A DNA stretch of 64,000 nt from Actinophytocola xinjiangensis (GTDB lineage: Bacteria > Actinomycetota > Actinomycetes > Mycobacteriales > Pseudonocardiaceae), in contig NZ_MSIF01000002.1 of assembly GCF_001921215.1 (NCBI RefSeq), positions 496,001-560,000 on the forward strand, written 5' to 3'. A program made the position numbers and the translations under genes. The notes under the pieces are model-generated. The model saw only the letters and a list, made by a program, of their open reading frames with translations, was not told the DNA's origin and searched no databases. Shown in pieces: positions 35,893 to 44,467 of this stretch (position 1 is its first letter; each line of letters opens with the position of its first letter).

Positions 35893-37128
35893 TCAGGCGG
35901 CGATGGCCAGTTGGCCGGAGATGCCGAAGGCGTGGTAGTCGGCCACCAGACGGTCCATCAGGTAGCGCCGGCTCACCGACTCGGTCGCGTTGTTCCCCAG
36001 ACGCCGGCGCAACATGGGGTCCTCCAGCAGCATCTCCAGGGCCTCCACCACCGCGGTGGTGTTCCGGGGATCTGCCAGCACTCCGTTGTGGCCGGGGGAG
36101 ATCTGTTGGCGTGGTCCGCCGACGTCCCCGGCCACCACGGCCTTCCCCTTCAGCATCGCCTCGGTGACGGGGAGCCCGAAGCCCTCGGCCAGACTCTTGT
36201 GCAGTACCACGTCCGCTCGGCGCTGGACCGCGTTCACCAGCAGTGCGCGAGCCTGCGGATCCTCCTGCGAGGTCAGCACCAGATGCACCCGGGACCGGTC
36301 CTGTTCCGACAGGCGGGCGCGCAACGATCGCACCTCGTCCAGTACGGCGCGGCTCTCCGAGGAGTCCGGGTGGTCGCCCACCAGCACCAGGTGTACGTCG
36401 GCGGGGAGCTTGGGCAGGCAGCGCAGCGCGCCGGGCATGTCCTTGAGGGCGTCCCACCGGGAGACCTGGGCGACCGTGCGCGCCTGCGCCGGCAACGCCA
36501 GCCCGGCCTCGGCCAGCACGGTCTCGATCTCCCGGGAGGACAGGGGGCGGTTCTTGGGGGCCGACGGGTCCACGGCCGGGGCGAACACGTGGCGGCGCGC
36601 GGCCGGGACGCTCTGCGGGGCGTACTCGGGCAACGTCGTCACCACGGCGTCCAGGCTGGCCAGCTCGTCGTGGAAGTGGTGCCAGACGGCCGCCGGGCCG
36701 GAGGCCTCCTCCTCGGTGGTCCCCAGGTGGCAGTGCCAGACCACCCGTAACCCGGCCTCCGCCAGCGGCGGGGCCATGCCCAGGGTCGCCGGGTCGTGCA
36801 GGACAACGACGTCCTCCGAGCCCAGTTGCTCGGCCAGCCAGGCGGCGTGGGTGGCGAGCAGCTCCCGGTAGGGCTTGGCGCCCTCGCCAAGACGCTCGCT
36901 GGTCAGCGAATCGGCCCGGCCGTGGAGCAGCCTGTCGAGGTAACGGGTGAAGTCGTGGAAGTCCTCCCCGGCCTCGATCACCGCCCACCCCGCTGGCACC
37001 CCCGCCGCGATCTGTGCCGGCACCAGGCCAGCCAGCAGCTCGGCGACGCCGCCGGTGGCGGCGGTCGCGCTGACGTGGACCATGCTCGGACTGGTGTTCG
37101 GGCGACGTACCCAGTTCGGTGTCACCAT
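35893..37128 (-). CDS. GT4-family glycosyltransferase, TreT-like, copy B
   Basis: The protein has 411 residues and is paralogous to the gene downstream: FHDFTRYLDRLLHGRADSLT corresponds to FHTFTGYLHQLLHGSADPMT, WHCHLGTTEEEASGPAAVWH to WHCHAGTTEEDASGPAAVWR, and the GT4 signature is EGFGLPVTEAMLKG. A TTA codon lies near 36749. Roles are as for copy A. Retention of two diverged copies suggests different acceptors or a heterodimer. Confidence 0.85.
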   Translation of the reverse strand: MVTPNWVRRPNTSPSMVHVSATAATGGVAELLAGLVPAQIAAGVPAGWAVIEAGEDFHDFTRYLDRLLHGRADSLTSERLGEGAKPYRELLATHAAWLAEQLGSEDVVVLHDPATLGMAPPLAEAGLRVVWHCHLGTTEEEASGPAAVWHHFHDELASLDAVVTTLPEYAPQSVPAARRHVFAPAVDPSAPKNRPLSSREIETVLAEAGLALPAQARTVAQVSRWDALKDMPGALRCLPKLPADVHLVLVGDHPDSSESRAVLDEVRSLRARLSEQDRSRVHLVLTSQEDPQARALLVNAVQRRADVVLHKSLAEGFGLPVTEAMLKGKAVVAGDVGGPRQQISPGHNGVLADPRNTTAVVEALEMLLEDPMLRRRLGNNATESVSRRYLMDRLVADYHAFGISGQLAIAA

Positions 37129-37203
37129 GTCCTCCTCACGACCGGCTTCGGCTTCATCTCTGTCTACCGACGGCCGCCGCTGACCAGCAACTTTGCCCTT
37201 GCG

Positions 37204-38361
37204 CTACTGGGGAGGCGCCGCCAGCTGGATGTCGTTGGCACTGGCCCACGTGGTGAGGTCGTCGCGCTGGATGGCGGCGGCGATCAGGTCCGGGAACTTG
37301 TCGGGGGTACACGCGAACGTCGGGACGCCCATCGCCGCCAGGGCCGCCGCGTTGTCGTGGTCGTAGGCTGGGGCACCGTCGTCCGACAGCGCCAGCAGGC
37401 AGACGACCTGGACGTCGCTGGCGACCATCGCCCGCGCCCTGGCCAGCATCTCCTCCTCGTCCCCGCCCTCGAACAGGTCGCTGATCAGCACCAGGATCGT
37501 GTCGCGCGGGTTCTGCACCAGGGTCTGGCAGTACGCCAACGCCGCGTTGATGTCCGTGCCGCCGCCCAACTGCACACCGAACAGCAACTCGACCGGGTCG
37601 GCCACCGCGTCGGTCAGGTCGGCCACCGCCGTGTCGAACGCGATCACCCTGGTACGCAACGACCTCACCGACGCCAGCACCGCGCCGAACACCCCCGCGT
37701 ACACCACCGACGACGCCATCGACGCGCTCTGGTCAAGGCACAGCACGATCTCCCGGCTCACCTGCGGCAGCCGCCGGCCGTAGCCGACCAGCCGCTCGGG
37801 GATCACCGTGCGGTGTTCGGGCTGGTAGTGCTTGAGGTTGGCCAGGATCGTGCGCGGCCAGTCGATGTCGCCGGCACGCGGGCGCCGGGTGCGGCCCGCG
37901 CGGTGCAGCGCACCGGTGACCGCCTGGCGGGTCGGCCGCGCCAGCCGCTGCTCCAGCTCGTCGACCACCCGGCGCACCACCGCCCGCGCCGTCTCCCGCG
38001 AACGCTCCGGAATGGCCTGGTTGAGCGTGAGCAGCGTGCCGACCAGATGCACGTCCGGCTGCACCGACTCCAGCAGCTCCGGTTCCAGCAGCAACCGGCG
38101 CAACCCGAGGCGCTCCATCGCGTCGCGCTGCATCACCTGGACCACCGACGCCGGGAAATAGCCCCGGATGTCGCCCAGCCAACGAGCCACCCTCGGCGAG
38201 GACCCACCCAGCCCGCCCCGGCGGCTCTGCTCGCCGTAGAGGGCGTCCAGCGTCGCGTCCCGCTTGATGTCCACACCGGACAGCTCGGCGCCGGTGCCGT
38301 CGGCGTCCTCACCACCGAGGATCAGCCGCCAGCGGCGCAGGTGGTCCTCGTCGTCGGTCAC
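37204..38361 (-). CDS. VWA-domain protein of the MoxR/SWIM cluster
   Basis: The protein has 385 residues and its start overlaps the upstream stop (ATGA). A helical N-terminal half precedes a von Willebrand A domain from about residue 204: MIDAS residues Asp210-x-Ser212-x-Ser214 (CLDQSASM), Thr269 (GGGTDI) and Asp295 (ISDLFEGG). VWA proteins encoded with MoxR ATPases bind a client through the metal site and are remodelled by the ATPase. It is the last gene of a five-gene coupled operon. Confidence 0.9.
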   Translation of the reverse strand: MTDDEDHLRRWRLILGGEDADGTGAELSGVDIKRDATLDALYGEQSRRGGLGGSSPRVARWLGDIRGYFPASVVQVMQRDAMERLGLRRLLLEPELLESVQPDVHLVGTLLTLNQAIPERSRETARAVVRRVVDELEQRLARPTRQAVTGALHRAGRTRRPRAGDIDWPRTILANLKHYQPEHRTVIPERLVGYGRRLPQVSREIVLCLDQSASMASSVVYAGVFGAVLASVRSLRTRVIAFDTAVADLTDAVADPVELLFGVQLGGGTDINAALAYCQTLVQNPRDTILVLISDLFEGGDEEEMLARARAMVASDVQVVCLLALSDDGAPAYDHDNAAALAAMGVPTFACTPDKFPDLIAAAIQRDDLTTWASANDIQLAAPPQ

Positions 38362-40535
38362 GGCCGTTCCCCCAACAGTTCCAGGACGCGGGGCAGCACC
38401 CGCGCCGCGCGGTCGTGGTCCAGGTCGGGCTCGCGGGCGGTGACCCGGCCACCGCCCCGGCGCAACCGGGCGACCTGCTCGCCGATCCCACGCCGCTCGG
38501 CCGGGGCGAACCCGGCGAACGTCCTGCGCAGCAACGGAAGCAGCCGGTCGAAGACCTCACCGTCCACACCGGAGGCCCACCGGTCGACCACCGCCAGCAG
38601 CTCCGGCTCGTGCACCAGCAGCGCCGCCTCGCCGGAGAGGAACCCGTCGAGCCAGCCCGCCGCGTCCACCGCGTCGGCCGCCGGGGACAGCCGCGCCGAC
38701 AGGCGCCGGCCGGCCTCGGCCACCTCGATCAGCCCCGCGTCCAACAGCAGCCTGGTCGCCCGGCCGGCCACCAGCCCGTGCACCCCCGGCTGCTCGGCCA
38801 CCGCCCCCAACGCCCGCTGCCACTCCCGGCGCAGCGGCGGCTGGTCGAGCAACGCCACCCCCCGCTGCACCCCGTCGACCAGGTCGCGCACGGTCACCGC
38901 CGCGTCGTCGTCCAGCGCCGCGCACGCCGACGGCAGACCCACCGCGACCCTGGTCAGCACCCCGGCGAGCACCCGCTGCACCAACTCCGTGTCCGCGCGC
39001 CGCACGTTGCCGTAGCGGCGCACCCGCGCCAGCGGCTCCACCGCCGCCATCAGCCTCGTCGTGTCGTGCTGGCGGGCCGCCCGCTCGGCCAGCGCGTCCA
39101 GCACGGTGCCCAACGCGTCCGGCAGATCGGCGGTCAGCGTGGTCTCCACCAGCGACGCCAGCACCCCGACGTCCGCGCCGGCCGCCCGGTGGGTCACCAC
39201 CGACGTGGCCGCCGACGGGATCGTCGTGCCGTGCACGCTCGCCTCGATCAGCGCCACCTCCAGGTCGGGCCGCCACTCCACGGTCCACGCCTCACGGAAG
39301 GTGCCCCTGGTCCGGCCCGACTCGGCCGGCTCGCCCCACGGCACGTCCAGCAACCGCAACCGGTGCAGCAGCTTGGACCGCTCCAGGTGCGACTCGGTCC
39401 GCAGGTCGAGGTCGAGGATCGCCGAGGCCGCGCTCTGCCGCATCCGCAGACGTTTGCGGGTCGCCTCAAGGTCCCTGGCCAGCGGCACCATCGGCGTGCG
39501 CTCCGGCACCCGGCCCAGCACGTCACCGACCAGCAGCTTCCTGGCCACCAGCCGCATCGGCACCGGCGAACCGCCGGAGAGCACCGCCTGCGCCGCCTCG
39601 GACACCTCCGCGAGGCCGGGGAAGGGCCGCCCGCGCAGCCCGGCCAGCGCGTGCGCCAGGCGGACCGCCTCGATCACCGACGCCGACGACACGTCCAGCC
39701 GCTCCGCGCGCAACAACCGCGCGACCCGCACCAGCCAGCGGGTCACCACCTCGTCCGGCGCGGTGAACAGGTGGTGGTACCAGCCGGGCGACTCGATGCC
39801 GGCGCCGTAGCCGCTGACCTTCGCCAGCCGGTTGGACGTCCACGGCACCCACGTCGCGGCGACCTTCGCCGAGCGCAGACCCTTGAGCAGCGCGCTGTCC
39901 GAGGCGATCGTGGGGAAGGTGCCCGGCACCAGCACCGGCGCGTGCCAGGCGCCGCAGACCACCGCCACCGGCCCGCTCGCCGTGCGCATCGCCGCCCGCA
40001 GCACCCGGCGCATCGCCGCCTCCCGCCGGCGGGTCACCTCGTCGACCGCCAGGTCCTCGCGCAGCGTGCGCATCGCGTCGAGCACCGCGTCGAACACCTC
40101 CAGGCCGTGGTAGCGCAGCTCGATCGCGTCCTCCCACCACCGCTCCGGGTCGTCGTAGCCGGCGGCGCGGGCGAGGGTGGCGATCGGGTCGAACCGGTCG
40201 CGCTCCTGGTCACCGAGCACCAGCGCGTTGGCCGCCGGCAGGTCGAGGAACCGGGCAGCCCGGCCACGGTCCAACGCCCAGCGCAGCGCCACCCACTCCG
40301 GGGAGAACACCGCCATCGGGTAGAACGCGGCCGTCGCCGGGTCGTCGACCGCGTAGACCAGGCCGGCGACCGGCGGGCGCATCCCGGCCTCGGCCGCCAG
40401 CGGTGCCACCGCGTCCAGCTCCGGCGGACCCTCGATCAGCACCAGCTCCGGGTCCAACTCGTCCAACGCGGCGCGCACCGCCCGCGCCGACCCCGGCCCG
40501 TGGTGGCGGATCCCCAGGACGTGGACGTCGGTCAC
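38358..40535 (-). CDS. DUF5682-like protein of the MoxR/SWIM cluster
   Basis: GTG 40535 overlaps the stop of the MoxR gene (GTGA), giving 725 residues (VTDVHVLGIRHHGPGSARAV). The N-terminal 250 residues have an alpha/beta TraB/ChaN-like look (LVLIEGPPELDAVAPLAAEA, and VAVVCGAWHAPVLVPG with a GxWH motif), suggesting a hydrolase or substrate-binding fold. The long C-terminal part is helical. The family is known to me only as a neighbour of MoxR-VWA genes. No activity has been assigned that I can recall. Confidence 0.82.
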   Translation of the reverse strand: MTDVHVLGIRHHGPGSARAVRAALDELDPELVLIEGPPELDAVAPLAAEAGMRPPVAGLVYAVDDPATAAFYPMAVFSPEWVALRWALDRGRAARFLDLPAANALVLGDQERDRFDPIATLARAAGYDDPERWWEDAIELRYHGLEVFDAVLDAMRTLREDLAVDEVTRRREAAMRRVLRAAMRTASGPVAVVCGAWHAPVLVPGTFPTIASDSALLKGLRSAKVAATWVPWTSNRLAKVSGYGAGIESPGWYHHLFTAPDEVVTRWLVRVARLLRAERLDVSSASVIEAVRLAHALAGLRGRPFPGLAEVSEAAQAVLSGGSPVPMRLVARKLLVGDVLGRVPERTPMVPLARDLEATRKRLRMRQSAASAILDLDLRTESHLERSKLLHRLRLLDVPWGEPAESGRTRGTFREAWTVEWRPDLEVALIEASVHGTTIPSAATSVVTHRAAGADVGVLASLVETTLTADLPDALGTVLDALAERAARQHDTTRLMAAVEPLARVRRYGNVRRADTELVQRVLAGVLTRVAVGLPSACAALDDDAAVTVRDLVDGVQRGVALLDQPPLRREWQRALGAVAEQPGVHGLVAGRATRLLLDAGLIEVAEAGRRLSARLSPAADAVDAAGWLDGFLSGEAALLVHEPELLAVVDRWASGVDGEVFDRLLPLLRRTFAGFAPAERRGIGEQVARLRRGGGRVTAREPDLDHDRAARVLPRVLELLGERP

Positions 40536-41611
40536 CCGAGTTCTCGGCAGGCGCGGTACAGGTCCTGCCACGGCTTGCGCTCGCGCACGACGGCCTCCAG
40601 GTACTCCTGCCACACCAGCCGGTCGGCCACCGGGTCCTTGACCACCGCGCCCTGCAACCCGGCGGCGATGTCCGCCGCCCGCACCACACCGTCGCCGAAG
40701 TGCGCGGCCAGGGCGATCCCGCTGGTCATCACCGAGATGGCCTCGGCGGTCGACAGCGAACCCGACGGGGACTTGATCTTCGTCCGGCCGTCGGCGGTGA
40801 CCCCGTCGCGCAGCTCGCGGAACACCGTGACCACGCGCCGGATCTCGTCCACCGCCTCCAGCTCGGTCGGCAGCGACAGCGCCTCGCCGAGCTGGCCGAC
40901 CCGCAGCCGCACGATCTCCACCTCCGAGTCGGTGTCCTCGGGCAGCGGCAGAACCACCACGTTGAACCGGCGCTTGAGCGCGGCCGACAGGTCGTTGACA
41001 CCCCGGTCACGGTCGTTGGCGGTGGCGATCACGTTGAACCCGGCCAGCGCCTGCACCTCGTCGTCCAGTTCGGGGATCGGCAGGGTCTTCTCGCTGAGCA
41101 CGGTGATCAGCGCGTCCTGCACGTCCGACGGGATGCGGGTCAGCTCCTCGATGCGGGCGATGCCGCCGGTCTCCATGGCGCGCAGGACGGGGCTCGCGAC
41201 CATGGCGTCGCGCGACGGGCCGGCCGAGAGCAGGCGCGCGTAGTTCCAGCCGTAGCGGATCGACTCCTCGGCCGTGCCGGAGGTGCCCTGCACGAGCTGG
41301 GTCGAGTCGCCGGACACGGCCGCCGCCAGGTGCTCGGACAGCCACGTCTTGGCGGTGCCGGGGACGCCGAGCAGCAGCAGCGCGCGGTCGGTGGCCAGGG
41401 TGGCGACCGCGACCTCCACCAGCCGGCGCGAGCCGAGGTACTTGGGCGTGATGACCGTGCCGTCCGGGGTCTGGCCGCCCAGGACGTAGGTGACCACGGC
41501 CCACGGCGACAGGTGCCAGTTGGGTGGGCGCGGCCGGTCGTCGGACCGGGCGAGCGCGGCCAGCTCCTCGGCATGCTGGTCCTCGGCGTGCGCCCGCAAA
41601 ACCGTTGTCAT
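40532..41611 (-). CDS. MoxR-family AAA+ ATPase
   Basis: The protein has 359 residues from ATG 41611, overlapping the DUF5691-like stop (ATGA). Walker A is LLLGVPGTAKTW (Lys88). The Walker B position reads GIARIEELTRIP, with Glu-Glu instead of Asp-Glu. VQDALITVLSEKTLPIPELD and GFNVIATANDRDRGVNDLSA (sensor 1) follow, then LKRRFNVVVLPLPEDT with the arginine finger region. MoxR ATPases act as chaperones that remodel VWA partners. The VWA gene lies two genes downstream. Confidence 0.93.
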   Translation of the reverse strand: MTTVLRAHAEDQHAEELAALARSDDRPRPPNWHLSPWAVVTYVLGGQTPDGTVITPKYLGSRRLVEVAVATLATDRALLLLGVPGTAKTWLSEHLAAAVSGDSTQLVQGTSGTAEESIRYGWNYARLLSAGPSRDAMVASPVLRAMETGGIARIEELTRIPSDVQDALITVLSEKTLPIPELDDEVQALAGFNVIATANDRDRGVNDLSAALKRRFNVVVLPLPEDTDSEVEIVRLRVGQLGEALSLPTELEAVDEIRRVVTVFRELRDGVTADGRTKIKSPSGSLSTAEAISVMTSGIALAAHFGDGVVRAADIAAGLQGAVVKDPVADRLVWQEYLEAVVRERKPWQDLYRACRELG

Positions 41612-42987
41612 AGAGGGAACTCCTGCTCGATGGTCTGGCGGATGGTCAGGGCGTGCGCGAGGCCGCGCAGGGTGCGGCGGCGGGCGCGCTTGTCCGGTGG
41701 GGTGTCCTCGATCCAGGACTCGACGGCCGGCAGCGCCGTGTGGTGCAGGTTGCGGGCGAGGGCGGCGAAGGCGAGGGTGAGCGCGCCCTCGGTGCGGGCG
41801 CCGCGCAGCCGCACCACGATCCTGGTGGAGAACTCCGCCGGCCACGGCCCAGGGCAGGCGGCCAGCAGCCCGGCGAACCGAGCGTCCACCGTGGACTCCC
41901 GGTCGACGACGGCGATCGCCTCGGCCGTCGGCAACGCGGCCACGACCTCGGGCGTTGGCCGGGCGCGGGCCAGCGCCACCAGCCACCGCTCGTCGCGCTG
42001 GCGCAACGCGGCCATCGTCCAGCCGACCACCACCCAGGAGTCGGCGGTGGACAGGTCGTCGGGCACCGGCCCGAGCGGGGCCGCGCCGAGCAGCTGGATC
42101 AGCCAGGACGCGCGGCGCCCGTGGCCGTGCTCGCGCTGGTCGGTGATCCCGTCCCGCCGGGCCGAGGCGTCCAGCTCCTCCGGCGGTTCGAGGTCGCGGA
42201 CCCGCTGGGCCATCCGCGCCGCGCGCCGCGAGCGCGGCAACCGGTCGAGCAACGCGGCGGCGGCCGCGCGGACGGTCACCGCCCGGTCGTCCAGTGTGGA
42301 CTCCAGAAACGGTTCGTCCTCATCGGACAGGTTGACGCCCAGTACGTCGACCATCCCGGCCCGGGTGGCGGCCGGCTCCTGCTCCCAGGTGGACTCCACC
42401 AGCGCGCGGGCCCCCGCCGGATCCGTGCGCCGCAACGCGGTCAGCACGGCCTGGCGCTGCGCCCACGTCCCGGTCGCGAACCGCTCCTTGGCGTCGGTCG
42501 CCGCCACCGGCGCCGCCCACGCCCAACTCGGGTTCCGCCTGGCCAGCCACTCGCCGCGCGGCCCGGCGATCGCGGCGACCTCGTCGCGCAACCCCCGCGT
42601 CGCGGTCGCCAACCGCAACAACAACACGACCAACCGGGCCGGCGGCCGCTGCCCGGCCCGCGCACAGGTCGCCAACCAGTGCCCGATGAGCAACTCGTTG
42701 CCACCCTCGACCCGGATGTCCCTGCTCACCAACAACTCCAGCACCTGCGCCGCCGCCGGCGAACACACCGGCCGCTCGTCGCGCGCCGCCGGCTCCACCA
42801 CCTCCCCGCCCCAGGCCGGCGGCGTCCACCCGGCCCGCCGGTAGGCCCCCAGCACCGCCGCGGCCGCCAGCACCGTCGCCTCCGGCCCCTCGGCGCTGAC
42901 CGTCGCCACCCCGTCCAGCACGTCGGCCGGCAGATCCCGCCGGCCGGTGCCGACCATCGCCGTGCCGAGCAGCCCTTCCCAGTTCAC
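41608..42987 (-). CDS. DUF5691-like HEAT-type helical protein of the MoxR/SWIM cluster
   Basis: GTG 42987 overlaps the SWIM gene stop (GTGA), giving 459 residues that begin NWEGLLGTAMVGTGRRDLPA. The rest is alpha-helical repeats (ERFATGTWAQRQAVLTALRR, DDRAVTVRAAAAALLDRLPR) resembling a HEAT-type scaffold. I know the family as DUF5691, found with SWIM and MoxR genes. It probably serves as an adaptor between the SWIM protein and the ATPase, which is inference from gene order. Confidence 0.82.
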   Translation of the reverse strand: MNWEGLLGTAMVGTGRRDLPADVLDGVATVSAEGPEATVLAAAAVLGAYRRAGWTPPAWGGEVVEPAARDERPVCSPAAAQVLELLVSRDIRVEGGNELLIGHWLATCARAGQRPPARLVVLLLRLATATRGLRDEVAAIAGPRGEWLARRNPSWAWAAPVAATDAKERFATGTWAQRQAVLTALRRTDPAGARALVESTWEQEPAATRAGMVDVLGVNLSDEDEPFLESTLDDRAVTVRAAAAALLDRLPRSRRAARMAQRVRDLEPPEELDASARRDGITDQREHGHGRRASWLIQLLGAAPLGPVPDDLSTADSWVVVGWTMAALRQRDERWLVALARARPTPEVVAALPTAEAIAVVDRESTVDARFAGLLAACPGPWPAEFSTRIVVRLRGARTEGALTLAFAALARNLHHTALPAVESWIEDTPPDKRARRRTLRGLAHALTIRQTIEQEFPL

Positions 42988-44276
42988 AGCGAGATCAGCT
43001 CGCCGTCGACCGCGACGCTGCAGGGGTGGAGGCGTTGGCCGATCCACTCGCCGAACAGGTCGACCGGGTGGCCGCCGCTGAGGGCGAGCAGGGGCCAGGG
43101 GTCGAACTCGCGTTCCAGGGTGACGGTGGTGCCGTCGCGGTCGACCAGGACGGTGTCGTCGCCGGGGATGACGGTGACCGCGCCCAGCGACATCGGGAGG
43201 CGGTCCAGCCAGGGGTTGCCGGCCTGCCAGGTGGTGGCCAGGTCGAGGGCCGCCAGCACGGTGTCGGTCACCGGGAGGCCGTCGCCGACAGTGGTGGTGG
43301 GGTCGCCGGCCAGCAGGACCCGGCGGGGGGCGGAGCCGGGGTAGAGGGCCAGTTCGCCGTCCAGGACCGAACCCAGGACGTGCGGCACGCGCAGCGACCC
43401 GCCGGCGGCGGCGAAGTCGAGCAGGACGACGGTCTCGCCGGTGTGCTCGCCGTGGAGCCAGGTGCGCTGGGACAACAGCCGCTCGTCCTCGTCCTGGCGC
43501 AGGCCGAGCACCCACCAGCGGTCCCGCAGCCGCTCGCCGGCCAGGACCTCGTCGGAGCGGCGGGGCCAGCCGAGCACGGTCCGCAGGTCGCCCATGCTCG
43601 CCGGTGACAGGCCGGCTCGGCCGCGCCACGCGCGCACCGCCAGGTACCAGCGGCCCAGGTGGGTGAGCAGGTGCTGGGCCCAGTCGGCGCGCACGTGGAC
43701 CGCGCTGCCCATCGACCGGACCCGTTCGGCCAGGCCGGGGACCTGGGCGTCGACCAGGCGGGCGGCGGCGGTCTCCCAGAACGTGTACGGCTGGCCACGT
43801 ACACCGGCCAGGCCCTGGCGGACCAGGTCGAACAGCCAGCGTTCGAACTCGTCGAGGCCGGCGGTCATCAGGCTCTCCCGCTCGGCCAGCCGTTTGGCCC
43901 GTGCCTCGGGGTCGGGCTCGCCGGCCCGGCGGGTGGGCCTGGCGGCGCGTTCGTCGGCCCAGGCGGCGGCGAAGTCGGCGGCCGTGTCGAGGTCGGCGAC
44001 CGACCCGTCGCCGGCCGCCCACATCAGCAGCAGTGCCAGGCCGTGCTTGCACGGGTGCTTGCGGCTGGGGCAGGTGCAGCGGAACGCTGGCTCGTTCAGG
44101 TCGACGGTGACCTGGTAGGGGTCGCGGGCGCTGCCCTGGCACTTGCCCCACACGAGCGAGTCGTTGCTGCCAAGGTCCGACCAGCGGCCGGGCCGGGCGA
44201 GTGACCGGGCGGCACGCGCTGACCCGGCGTCGGGCGCGAGGGCGAGCACCCGCGCCTCGGTCCACCGCGCACCCAC
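42984..44276 (-). CDS. SWIM zinc-finger protein, first gene of the MoxR cluster
   Basis: I favour GTG 44276, which has GGGAGG about eight bases upstream; GTG 44285 has no spacing for one. The protein has 430 residues. The SWIM finger is AFRCTCPSRKHPCKHGLALL: Cys67-x-Cys69-x6-Cys76-x-His78, zinc-binding and likely to contact nucleic acid or protein. The remainder (ARWTEARVLALAPDAGSARA; FTFWET-like PYTFWETAAARLVDAQVPGL) matches proteins that accompany DUF5691. The promoter lies in the gap before the divergent polymerase gene. Confidence 0.88.
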   Translation of the reverse strand: MGARWTEARVLALAPDAGSARAARSLARPGRWSDLGSNDSLVWGKCQGSARDPYQVTVDLNEPAFRCTCPSRKHPCKHGLALLLMWAAGDGSVADLDTAADFAAAWADERAARPTRRAGEPDPEARAKRLAERESLMTAGLDEFERWLFDLVRQGLAGVRGQPYTFWETAAARLVDAQVPGLAERVRSMGSAVHVRADWAQHLLTHLGRWYLAVRAWRGRAGLSPASMGDLRTVLGWPRRSDEVLAGERLRDRWWVLGLRQDEDERLLSQRTWLHGEHTGETVVLLDFAAAGGSLRVPHVLGSVLDGELALYPGSAPRRVLLAGDPTTTVGDGLPVTDTVLAALDLATTWQAGNPWLDRLPMSLGAVTVIPGDDTVLVDRDGTTVTLEREFDPWPLLALSGGHPVDLFGEWIGQRLHPCSVAVDGELISL

Positions 44277-44294
44277 GCGCCGCACCTCCCGATC

Positions 44295-44318
44295 GTGTTG
44301 GACACCGACCGCCAACAC
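44295..44318 (-). promoter_or_regulatory. Inverted repeat GTGTTGG-N10-CCAACAC upstream of the MoxR/SWIM operon
   Basis: A perfect 7-bp inverted repeat lies 18 bases upstream of the first start codon of the five-gene operon. The position suits an operator or a hairpin in the 5' leader. Confidence 0.45.
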
Positions 44319-44467
44319 TATCCGCCGGCACCGACAACGTCCGCCGACGCGGCAATTCCGGCACGCTGGGAGTGGACGAAAGGCGTGAATTCGGGATGCC
44401 GGCAAATCCCGCCTGAGACATATCTCCGCGGGTTGACGGGGTCTGTCGTAGACGGTGAGGTGTAGCC

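Noticed and set aside
16312-37128. Accessory locus considered as an integrative element or prophage
   Set aside because: No integrase, recombinase, tRNA attachment site, structural phage genes or flanking direct repeats were found at either edge.
38415-41243. A 942-codon plus-strand open frame across the DUF5682 and MoxR genes
   Set aside because: It is antisense to well-supported coupled genes. The product is Arg/His/Pro/Gln-rich without any recognisable domain.
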